From Lytechinus variegatus (Eukaryota; Echinodermata; Echinoidea; Temnopleuroida; Toxopneustidae), in the NCBI RefSeq assembly GCF_018143015.1, contig NC_054747.1, forward strand, positions 34,794,733 through 34,858,732: 64,000 nt of DNA. Reading direction: 5' to 3'. Under the pieces are notes generated by a model. That model made no database searches and was not told the origin of the DNA. It saw nothing but the letters and a program-made list of their open reading frames with translations. Positions 34,926-46,200 of this stretch are shown here, one piece after another. Numbering within the stretch: the stretch's first letter is position 1; the number at the start of each line of letters is the position of its first letter. A program made the translations under genes and the position numbers.

Positions 34926-35942
34926 CAGCATGCCAAACTCACAACGTTGGCATCGTTGGCTCATTGGTAGCATGCCAAACTCACATCGTTGGCATCGTTG
35001 GCTCGTTAGTAGCATGCCAAATTCACATCGTTGGCATCGTTGGCTCATTGGTAGCATGTCAAACTCACAACGCTGGCATCGTTGGCTCATTGGTAGCATG
35101 CCAAACTCACATCGTTGGCATCGTTGGCTCGTTAGTAGCATGCCAAATTCACATCGTTGGCATCGTTGGCTCATTGGTAGCATGTCAAACTCACAACGCT
35201 GGCATCGTTGGCTCGTTAGTAGCATGCCAAATTCACATCGTTGGCATCGTTGGTAGCATGCCAAACTCACAACGTTGGCATCGTTGGTAGCATGCCAAAC
35301 TCACATCGTTGGCATCGTTGGCTCATTGGTAGCATGCCAAACTCACAACGCTGGCATCGTTGGCTCGTTAGTAGCATGCCAAACTCACAACGTTGGCATC
35401 GTTGGCTCATTGGTAGCATGCCAAACTCACATCGTTGGCATCGTTGGCTCGTTAGTAGCATGCCAAATTCACATCGTTGGCATCGTTGGCTCATTGGTAG
35501 CATGCCAAACTCACAACGTTGGCATCGTTGGCTCATTGGTAGCATGCCAAACTCACATCGTTGGCATCGTTGGCTCGTTAGTAGCATGCCAAATTCACAT
35601 CGTTGGCATCGTTGGCTCATTGGTAGCATGTCAAACTCACAACGCTGGCATCGTTGGCTCGTTAGTAGCATGCCAAATTCATATCGTTGGCATCGTTGGT
35701 AGCATGCCAAACTCACAACGTTGGCATCGTTGACTCGTTGGCAGCATGCTAATTAATGCAAGTCACAACGTTGGCATCGTTGGCTCGTTAGTAGCATGCC
35801 AAATTCGCATCGTTGGCTCGTTGGTAGCATGCCAAACTCACATCGTTGGCTCGTTGGTAGCATGTCAAACTCACAACGTTGGCATCGTTGGTCATGTTGG
35901 TAGCATGCCAAACTCACAACGTTGGATCGTTGGCAGCATGTG
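34926..35942. repeat. 42-bp minisatellite, main block
   Basis: About two dozen units, of the type catgccaaactcacaacgtt then ggcatcgttggctcattggt plus ag. Successive 'catgcc' words are 42 bases apart (34929, 34971 and on). Some units are short by 12 bases, and alternation of cattgg/cgttag and aac/atc variants shows a higher-order pattern. Because 42 is 14 codons, long ORFs appear in several frames on both strands; I regard these as artefacts. Confidence 0.95.
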
Positions 35943-35945
35943 GAG

Positions 35946-36122
35946 GTGCCGTGGCCGAGTGGTCTAAGGCGCCTGGCTATACATTGAAAAGTCCGGGGTT
36001 CGATTCCCGGCCGCGGCACCTATGCCCGTGAGCAAGGCATTTAATCTACAATGCTCTTTTATCCTGCTTTCAAATAAAATGGAAATGCTATATGCATTAT
36101 TGGTAACTAGGTGTGAACTTGT

Positions 36123-36163
<41 letters not shown>
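35946..36163 (+). mobile_element. tRNA-derived SINE with poly(A) tail, inside the minisatellite
   Basis: Head: pairing acceptor halves gtgccgt and gcggcac, an A box (tggccgagtgg) and a B box (ggttcgattcc), resembling tRNA-Leu/Ser. The middle does not fold into an anticodon arm. A unique body of about 100 bases ends in a run of about 35 A. Minisatellite units resume directly after the tail. Confidence 0.88.
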
Positions 36164-36165
<2 letters not shown>

Positions 36166-36415
36166 CAAGTCACAACGTTGGCATCGTTGGCTCGTTAGTA
36201 GTATGCCAAACTTAACTCACATCGTTGGCTCGTTGGCAGCATGCCAAATTCACAACGTTGGTTCGTTGGTAGCTGCACACTCACATCGTTGGCTCGGATC
36301 ATGAACAATCTCGCAACGGCTTGTACGTTGGCCAAACTCACAATGTTGGGTCGTTGGCAGCATATGCCCGATGCCAAAAAACGCGTATACATGTACATCG
36401 TTGGCTAGACTTTAA
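36164..36415. repeat. 42-bp minisatellite, diverged remainder
   Basis: Further units with cacaacgttgg and catcgttggctcg words continue beyond the SINE but are shorter and more diverged, ending near 36,410 (plus a stray word near 36,480). Confidence 0.8.
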
Positions 36416-36419
36416 CAAG

Positions 36420-39400
36420 TTCGAAATAAAGTCACGACTCCTGGCGCATGCTTTGTGCAAACATCCTTTCATCACATCGTAGGTCGTTGGCCGAATCAAA
36501 CGCCCATGCTCTCGTCGTGCGGGGTATTCTGCAGTTGTTCCACCGTACCTACGTACACATTATCTATTTAAAGATATACAGGTAAAAATGAGGTATACCA
36601 CACACATTATAAGGAAATCCCTAATATTAGTAGTATCTTAATATTTTCATGAAAACATTTTTACCCGAACCTGCCTTCGCCGCTCATCATAATTTCGCTG
36701 CTACGGACGCTACACTGAATGTAGAACAGAAAATTCATCGAAAAATTTAGTAAATTTCTGCAGTGCCAATTTGATACTATACATTTTAGTAATATTTTTT
36801 CTATTTTACGTTCAATTTGTAATTTTATCCTTTAATAAAATATATTTTTTATTATTATTTATATTTCAAATCCTTTTAGTAGGCTATAAAATACATTGAT
36901 GTAACTGTTTGCAAATAATCAATATTGCTATTGTTAGTTAGGTAATCTGATCTGAATGCAAAAAAAATGTACCAAAATGTGCTCCTATTTTCGGTGACTT
37001 TACTATGGAACGCCAAATGCCACCTTCACAATTCTGATGAAACCATGATAGAGTAACCCACCGCTATGCTTTAAGTTTTGTAAAAAAAAAAAAAAAAAAA
37101 TAGTTAAATGGTTAAAAGTAAAACTCAAATGTCACCAAGTCGACAAATGAGCAATTATAAGCTAGAATCTCTCGCACAAGTTCCTTCACTTTTTCAAATC
37201 TCATAAATTTCATTCAGTTCTAAAATAAGATGTAGGCCTATATTTTTAATCTTACAACAAAATGAAAATTTAACAATTAAAATGCATTTTTTGTAACAAA
37301 AAGAACATTGGGAACAACAACTGATTTTTTTTCTCGTTTGCCGAAAGTTAGATAGTATACCTGGTAAAAAAAATTACAGCTCCGCCACATAATTTTAGTA
37401 ACTAAGGCTTACTCTGACGAGAAATTAAACTAAATTGAAAAATCAAAGTGCTTATTGAAATTCTATGCGCTTTCTGGCCGGATTGTTTTTTTCAGTAAGT
37501 GGTATTAAAGCCCTAAAATATATTCATGGACAATTTTTTTATGAACTCATAAAAAAAGCGATCTTCGACGGCCTTTTTTCTACGTGATTATGAAATAAGA
37601 TGATTCAACATGCATTTAATGCACAGGCGGGGGGGGGGACATTTTCCCCAAAAAAGTTCACACGGGGCGCTAGAATTAGATCGGGCCCCCAGGGGTACAA
37701 AATACACGCATGATTTGGGATTGAAGACAGATTTTGATTTTTTTTTTAGTAGCTTGTTAGATTATTAGTGCCCGAAATAAACTCAAGATCAAGTTCACTC
37801 CCGACAAATGTTGATTTGAATAAATATAGAAAAATCAAACAAACATGACGCTGAACATTTCATCAAAATCGAATGCCTGGCATTTTGAAGTTTCGCTTAT
37901 TTTTCACCAAACATGCCAAACAGTGATATGCAGAACTCAGTGACAGGCGTCCGGTCGATCACGGCCGGATGTCCGTCACTCACTATTCATTTAGTTTGTT
38001 ATTGTTTGAATTATGCAATATTTCTTTTGTTACAGATTTGACCATATAGGAACCTACTTGACTGAACAATATTATACAATGCTAATTCCACATGTTCAGG
38101 GAGTAATTAATTGTTGTTTTCCTTGACAATGGGGATAAAGTCCCCTTAATTTGCATATCGACCAGGATCGCACATAACGGTTTGGTGAGATTGAGCGAAA
38201 GTTTAAAATGTTCTTACTTTAAATCCGATTTTGATGAAATCTCAGCAGTGGTGCTTGTTGGATTTTTCTCTTTTTATTAAAATCAACTTTTTGTGGGGTG
38301 GACTTGTCCTTTAAGGAGTGAAAACCACTGTTTTTCTCATTTTTTCTTTAAAAGCCAGCACTCACTCGATCTTGAAAGATCGTTCCCAGGCTCCTGTCAC
38401 AATATGATGATCACTCATTAGCGGATATGAAAAATTATGAAGAAAAAACAAACATGTTGAACCTAACAATGCATTTTTAAGATCTTCAAAAAGAACTCCT
38501 AATTAGTTTCAAAGTTTATTAACACCCACGTATACAGGCTAAATTTATTTAAAACAGAAACAAATGATCGAGGGAGGGCTTGAAAAAAATGAAGGAGAAA
38601 ACAAAGTTTGTTCTGCGGGGTCATTTGTACCGAAGCATGCATGCTGTGATGTAATCTCGGAGAAACTTCCATGTCAAACAGTCAATCTTGGTATCTTGTC
38701 TTTCATTCAACTTTACAACTTCAAAATTTTAACAAAATAAAATCAGATCATTTGTTTTTCCTTATAAAGACTGAATTATTATTTTTGCTATAAAACCTTC
38801 CCCGGTGACTGCGACCTATTGTTGGTTTGGGGTGGTTGGTCACAATATCCCTCCCCCTTATCTTTGCAGTTTTTATTCGTCATAAAAAAAATAATCAAAA
38901 TATACAAAACATATATCGTTGCACTTCAATAAAGAAAGAACCTTTTCCCCCTTTTCCCAATTTCACTTTTCCCCCTTTATCTATCCCCAGCCTAATTTTT
39001 CATTCCGTCAGCCGGTTGGGGCATAGGCTTCCTCTCCCAACTTTCTTTATAGTTTATTTTTTTTAAATGAAAATAGAAATGGTCGTCATGTATCAAATTC
39101 ATATTTATTCTGTGTTCTGCTTTAAAACTATATCAAACAGTTCTCATAAATTGGAGGATCAAGCATGATCTATTTTGTTATACTGTATATTTTGAAATAG
39201 GCCTAGTATTCAGATACTTTCAGAGTTTCACACTTTTTCCTGTAATTTGCTTTGTTTTTTCTTCATTTGGAAATGTTGGGGGTCCGATCGGACTCCATAT
39301 GGCCCAAGGCTTCTGCTTTAGCCTACGCAAGTGCAATATGAATTATTATAACGTATAAAATATAAAAATAAACAAATTCCTTACACACTAGTATCTCTGG

Positions 39401-40137
39401 TTTGACGGATTTTGTTACAGAATCGGCTGCATGCATTCAATCCCGGCATTTGATTGTGTGTTTTTTGTTCGGTTGTATGGTTATACAAAAAAAAAAAAAT
39501 GCATGGAAATTTGAGCAGAAAAAAATGAATCGCCTGGAGTGGATAGACACTTGTCAAAGAATTATGAATTGCTCATTCTATAAGCCAGTGTAGGCATTGT
39601 CTTTGTTGTTTTTTTCACGTTTTTTAGCATACATATACACACCACTAGCGTACCTATGGGGGGCAGACTGCCCCCCCCCCTTGACGAGTCACAAATCATG
39701 CAATAGACGTACCCCTGCCACCCCCCCCCCCCCCCCTTCCTGACGAAGTTTGAGGACCTTTTTTTTTTGCTTGTCAATTTTTTTTAAGGTGCAAATGTCC
39801 TTTGTTTGGTTGAAGACTTTTTTTTTTGCTTGACAAATTTTTGGGCGGACAATTTTGCCCCCCCCCCCTGTAGAAAATCCTAGGTACGCTACTGATACGC
39901 ACTTATTCTGACAGCCCTTTCTCGTTTTAAGTATATATATTTTTTTACCACCAGAGGAGATATAGTATACCGTACGATCCGAGGCACTCAACTCAAGCCT
40001 AGTACAAAGAAAAGTGAATCGAACACTTGGCGTTTCATAATCTTGTACTCCGGACTCGCGTTCGCAGAGTTTAGTTTTTTTTTAATTTTGCCGCTGGTCT
40101 TTTCCTTTTTTGGCCTTATAGCCTTGCCAATTCCGAA
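36420..40137. other. intergenic, upstream of RBM7
   Basis: Low-GC sequence with homopolymer runs and no recognised exon. It contains one inverted-end repeat (39643-39893) and half of a repeat around 38120-38320 that includes 'ggggtggacttgtccttta'. The RBM7 promoter should lie in its last few hundred bases; I see no clear TATA element. Confidence 0.5.
39643..39893. mobile_element. C-tract-rich MITE, 'agcgtacctatgg' ends
   Basis: The ends ctagcgtacctatgg and cctaggtacgcta are inverted. Between them are long C runs and two copies of a 'tttttttttgcttg' segment. Confidence 0.6.
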
Positions 40138-40224
40138 ATGACTGAACAGGCTGATAGAACATTATGGGTTGGGAATCTTGATCCAAGGGTAACGGAAGAA
40201 ATACTATTTGAGCTGTTTTTACAG
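40138..40224 (+). CDS. RBM7: RBM7 exon 1 (start, RNP2)
   Basis: 29 codons from the first ATG, beginning MTEQADRTLWVGNL and ending in FELFLQ before a consensus gtaagt donor. It is too short to appear as an ORF but matches the N-terminus of the RBM7 family residue for residue in the RNP2 region. Confidence 0.92.
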
Positions 40225-43200
40225 GTAAGTATTTTGGGTGCCAAACCTACGTTACCGACAACATAATTCTTTTGCACATAAATTTCAATAGTGTTATCAC
40301 AAGTTCGTGTGGCAGTCATTGGAATCATACAGGAGCCGTATCCCCGATAATGAGCGTGATCGGTTCATCACGGACGGACATTTGATAGATTTTGAACATT
40401 TTGAAGGCTTGTAACATATTCAGAGCTACCAAGTCTCACGCATTATGTGTGAGACTCAAGCATTTTGGACTCTTGTTCATCCCCTCAAATCTGTCTGAGA
40501 CTCTGTCTCACGCCACTCATTCAATGAAGGTTATAATATCATAACCTTGTAAATAAGCCTTGTTCTCAGTTATATCTCCATGTGTGACAAAATAAGGGTG
40601 GCAATGCAATGTTTGGCTTCTTTTCTCTTTTTCTTTGGAGCAAATGCTTGATTTTTTTACATTGACAGTTTCCATTAGACCTGTTAATTCATACTGCTTG
40701 GCTCTATTTAAATTTGATTCTTTATATCATTTATTCTTAATTAAAAATAGAGATAAAAAAATGAAAATTTTCTTGCCACATTACTTTCCACCAATAGAGG
40801 GCGTACACAAAAATATGCCCAAAATTCAAGTTTTTGAGGGCTCTGATGAAAACAAAAATTATTCCCACATTACTAATGATAAATAAATTGCAACTGTATG
40901 GAAATTAGTAATTTTGGTCACAAAAGTGATATTTTAATGATTTTTTGAAGTGTGTGCTCTATACAGCATTGGCATACCATAGTCCTACCTGTAGATTCTC
41001 CACAGGCCAGATGGTAGCAGTGAACAAGTGGGACAAAGTACATGTATGCTGAATGATGAAAAAAGTTTGTTGCCATGGTTACCTACATGTATCCACTAAA
41101 TGTGCCATATCACGGACAGATATGATAGAAATGTGGTTTTCAGAATTTTTGTACATTTTTATTGTACTATGTAAATAGCTTAACATTGACAAATAATTTT
41201 TAATGCAACTAACACGCAGGTATGTTAGCTTCTATGTTCAGCAATCTGCATATTGAATTCCTTACCAATATCAATCTTCTGAGAGAATTGCAAATATTTT
41301 CATCACGGACAGACATCAAGGACGGACACAATTAAAATACATTAGAAGTACCTTGTCAGAAGTTCTTAAATTACTTTTTGGGGGCAACAAATGCTATTGT
41401 ATTGATGATTTATACATTTTTTTATATGATTAAACGGTATTAGTTGCACAATCAAGTTGCTACAACTTCAATCAAGTTGCTACAACTTGATTTAAGTTGT
41501 AGCAACATGATTTCTATGCTAGGCACCCAAAATAATCTAGAAATCTGATTGCTTTTAAACACAGTTCTTTTCCAAATCAAATGTAAAGAATATCCAAATG
41601 CACATTGTTTTTTTTTTAGAATACTAGTAGGTACCAAATCAACATCTACATGTACTAGTGGATCAAGGTCATGTTGATACAAGTATTTTTATGATATATC
41701 ATGATGATACATGTTAATACATTTTTAGGCATTAATTTTCCAAGAGCAAAGATGTTTTCTTTTTGTCCATTAACTAAATCCAAAAGATTCAAAGGTTGCT
41801 GATCCTTATGCTTGTTTTTTGGATCAAGTATGACCACAACACTTGCCAGAGGCTCTCTTCAAATTCATCTTTTGTCCATATTAAAGTGGAGACACCCCAT
41901 AACATCAACAGCCTTCATGTATTTAGCCCCTGATTGAATCCAAAATTGAAATTGATAAATCAAATACCAATTAAACTTCTAAACACTGCAGTGCAAGTTT
42001 TATATGAATAGTATGCATTTTCACAGATTACCAGATAAGCAATTTACTCAAAATTAGCTCCAAAATGGACTTTAAAAAATGAATTCTTGTACTTTTCACA
42101 AGCCTCAAGAATGTGATGTCATGTTCTGTTAGCATTGTGAATCCATAGGTTTGTACATGGAAAAAAAAGCGATGATTTTTCTGCTTATCAGATTATGCAT
42201 TCTACTTTCTTCTTTTCCATCACTTTCTGGAAGCTCCATTTGATGAAATCTACAGCTTTGGACTTATTCTTGCCATATTTTATTACCTGCTTTTTGGCAT
42301 ACATGTAGCTTCCAACTCTATCTGCATGCCAATTATGTTTAAAAAAAATTTTCCTGAACAGCAATTTAGCCTTAATAACAGCCAAAGAAAGATATCACAA
42401 AAAAATGTGAAGAGTTGTAGGTTTCCGTCCATTTGAGTTCTGAATTATTCTCAGTGCCATTTTTCACTGCGAATTGGAACTAAAATCATATTCATAATCT
42501 GCTCAGCCAAGTTTGTCATGGATCATTCCACAGTATTAGCAGTATTTGCTTATATTGCTCACTGTCTGTCCATGAAGACGGAGGCAGCGTAGCTCAGTCG
42601 GTTAGAGCGCATGTTTCGGATAAGATCGTAGATCTCAACGTGAGGTGTTCGAGTCCCGCTTATGCCGAAACGCGGCTAACAAAAATCTGATGCTATGTTG
42701 TGTGTTAGCATGCCTCACCACTGTATTTAGTGCAGGTGTGAATGCAGTTGGAAAACACTCCGTCCATTGGAAAGGACGCAAATGTTGGTCTGTTTATAGG
42801 AGAGTCACAACCTATGCACATTAAAACGAATACACTATTCGTCAAAGAGTAGGGTGTTCACCCGATGTATTGCACCTACCGGGCCCTGGTACTACAATTC
42901 TGCGAGAATCTTCAGGATTGAAGGAGGCAGTCATTGTAGCTTGAAAAAGAAGAAAGAAAGAAATTAATGTCCATCCATGATTATTTTGATTGATTTATGA
43001 TATGGATAAAATCTATGGATTTTAGCTAAGTTCAAATGAACTGACGTACATTGTCTAGTGAGATACTTCTACACACTTTTATTTTTGTTTCTATTCTGAT
43101 AAAGAATAAAAAGCTGAATCCATACATATTATCCATATCATAAACTCAATAAGAATGATCACGGACGGACATTAATCTCATCACGGACGGAAATTTCAAA

Positions 43201-46200
43201 ATAGAATATTAACATCTACCAGAAAAATTTACTTCCCATATCAATGTATGTGACACAGAAAAAAGAACACATTTTTTCCAAGTTGATAATTGTTAAAGTA
43301 TTGTATTTGACAACTTTTTACTACATGTAAGTGTGGTAAAAGTCAAAATACTCTTGTATATATCTGAGGCAAGTTTCATGTCAAAAGGCAAAATCCTCAA
43401 ATTACAGACTCTAATTAAAACAATGGCATGTTACGTATGGGACATTACATGTACATACCGGTACTTATGTCCCCGTAGAGAACGTCCAAAATTTTACCCA
43501 TAATTTTAGAAAGTCAAATGTATTCAACTTTGAAAATAACAAAAGAGGTTTTTGTTTTCTTTAAAAATATTCTATTAAGACATACAATATGGCTGATAAG
43601 AAAATTAGCCATTTCAATAATTTTTTTCTTGTTTTTTTCATGGTTTTAATCAGATTTTTAAATGTATTTCAGCTGTTTTTTAATTTCTAAATGTTTTTTC
43701 CATTTTATCAAGTTTTAAAATTCAGCATTTGGACTTTCTTACCCCTTTAAAGATAACAATAACATTTGTCTTCTAGGGTGAGCTTTCCTTGGACGTGCCC
43801 AATAGGCGACACACTTTTTTTTTCACTTTATCACCACTTCTTTCTTTCGAATTGGTAGTGCTGTAGATTGGAAATAATAGCTTAATATATTTGTGGGGAG
43901 TCCTGTAGTTTAACAACATTGGTTAATGTGATGGTTGGTAAGAAAGCAATCATGAGCAAAGTACAAGATGATTTGCAATTTATTATCATTGTTTTGATCA
44001 ATTTAACATATTTTTTTTACGCTTGATTTTCATGATGTTTGTTTTTGTACAATCTATAAAAAATTATAATGGTTCCTGGTTATACATGTAGTGATAATGA
44101 ATGAATGTCAATACAGTTTTCAATAGATCTGTAAGTTTTCATTGTTGTGGCAGTCATCAAAAGATTACAACAAATGATTGTTCCAAAATAATAAAATGAA
44201 CTGTTATTATGGTGATTCTTGAAAGTCTGACTCTCGTTTTTGTAATTGTACATGTATGCTTGTGTTATAGCTTCAGCAGCTGCTGCTTCTGTTTATTTTT
44301 ACTTTTATTATTTAAGCGCATACCATTAATTACCTTTGCCTATAATTCCTTTCTTTGTTTTTTTTGTCAGAAAATAATGTATGGATTTGCAAGTGCTGCT
44401 TCAAAGGGGGTACTCCAGGCTGATTTGAAGAGATAAAGAAAGCAGACAAACAAAACACTGAAAATTTAATCAAACTTCGACAAGGCATTACAAAGTTATG
44501 ACGTTTTAAAATTTTGCATTATTCTGGTGAGACAGTTCTAGGCATATCTTCATGAATATTCAATGATCTACATTGATGATGTCATGTCCTCACTTGTTCT
44601 TTTGTTATATGAAATCAGTTTTTTGTCTCACCTGCATAGCAGAGTGAAACTATAGTCGCCGCTTTTCCGACGGCGGCGTCAACATCAAATCTTATCCTAA
44701 GGTTAAGTTTTTGAAATGACATCATAACTTAGAAAGTATATGGACCTAGTTCATGAAACTTGCCCATAAGGTTAAGCAAGTATTACTGAACATCCTACCA
44801 GAGTTTCATGTCACATGACCAATGTCAAAGGTCATTTAGGGTCAATGAACTTAGACCATGTTTCAACATCAAAATCTTAACATGAGGTTAAGTTTTTGAA
44901 ATGTCAACTTAATATGGACTTAGTTCATTAAACTTGGAGGTAAGGTTAATCAAGTATCACCAAACATCCTGCATGAGTTTCACGTAACATGACCAAGGTA
45001 AAAGGTCAATTAGGGTCAATGAACTTTGGCCGAACTGGGGGTATCTGTTGAATTACAATCAAAACTTTAAAGTTTTTTTATCTGATTCATGAAACTTGGA
45101 CATAATAGTAATCAAGTATCACTGAACATCCTGAGCAAGTTTCAGGTCACATAATCAAGGTCAAAGGTCATTTAAGGTCAATGAACTTTGGCCGAATTTG
45201 GGGTATTGGTTGAATTACTATCATAACTTTGCAAGTTTATTGATCTGACTTTTGAAACTTGGACATAAGAGTAATCAAGTATCACTGAATATCCTGTGCA
45301 AGTTTCAGGTCACATGATCAAGGTCAAAGGTCATGTGAGGTCAATGAATTTTGGGCACATTTGAGGTATTTGTTGAATTACCATCCTATCTCTGTAAGTG
45401 TATTGGTCTAATTCATAAAACGTGGAAATAAGAGTAACCAAGTATCACTGAACATCTTGTGCGAGTTATAGTAGTTTTCAAAATCAGCACTGGTGCTATG
45501 TTGAATCGCGTGATGCAGGTGAGGCGGCCAGAGGCATTCCACTTGTTTTTCAAAATTTTACTACCAAGAACTATAACAATTGGATTGACAACTGATAGTT
45601 CATTAGTTATTTATTGCTGCAATTTTTTTCATTTTAATGGAGGCACATCATTGACACATAAAATAATCAAACAATTATGAAAGTGGGGATGTGACATCAT
45701 CAGCCCACCTAATGAATATTCATGACGACGTGTATATTTCTATTTTCACAAAATATTGCCAAACTTTAAAATTTAATAACTTTGTTATCAGATTTTGATG
45801 AAATTTCACCATTTTGCTCTGTGAATTTTACTCTATTAATTCATTTATGTATAAATTATAATCAGCGGGAGTACCCCTTTGAATGCAATTCAGCTCTAGT
45901 AACTGAAATTAGACCAAGAAGAGAGCATTTCATTATGATTGGGTGATATGAAAGATAATGACCCATGTGTTGTTATTTCCAGGCTGGCCCACTCCAGGAT
46001 GTCAACATTGCAAAGGACAAGGAAGGAAACCAGAAGAGTTTTGCCTTTGTGAAATTCAAGCATGATGTATCAGTACCATACTCAATGCAACTCATGGGGG
46101 GACTTTCACTCTTCAACCGTGCTCTTCGACTTCAGTTCCGCAGCGGCAGCAAGCACCAATCCACGCCCCAGCACTTGATCCCAGCCACGCCTCCCATGCA

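Noticed and set aside
34738-35733. Several ORFs of 128-172 aa on both strands in the minisatellite
   Set aside because: The 42-base unit is a multiple of three, so any frame without a stop in one unit stays open. There are no splice sites, and both strands are equally open.
34926-35942. Regularly spaced repeats that might suggest a CRISPR array
   Set aside because: Repeats are directly adjacent with no unique spacers, and the window is eukaryotic.
35946-36020. A tRNA-Leu/Ser-like gene
   Set aside because: Promoter boxes and acceptor pairing are present, but there is no anticodon arm, and a SINE body with poly(A) tail follows.
42585-42670. A tRNA-like gene
   Set aside because: A and B boxes are present but the cloverleaf does not close, and a SINE body follows.
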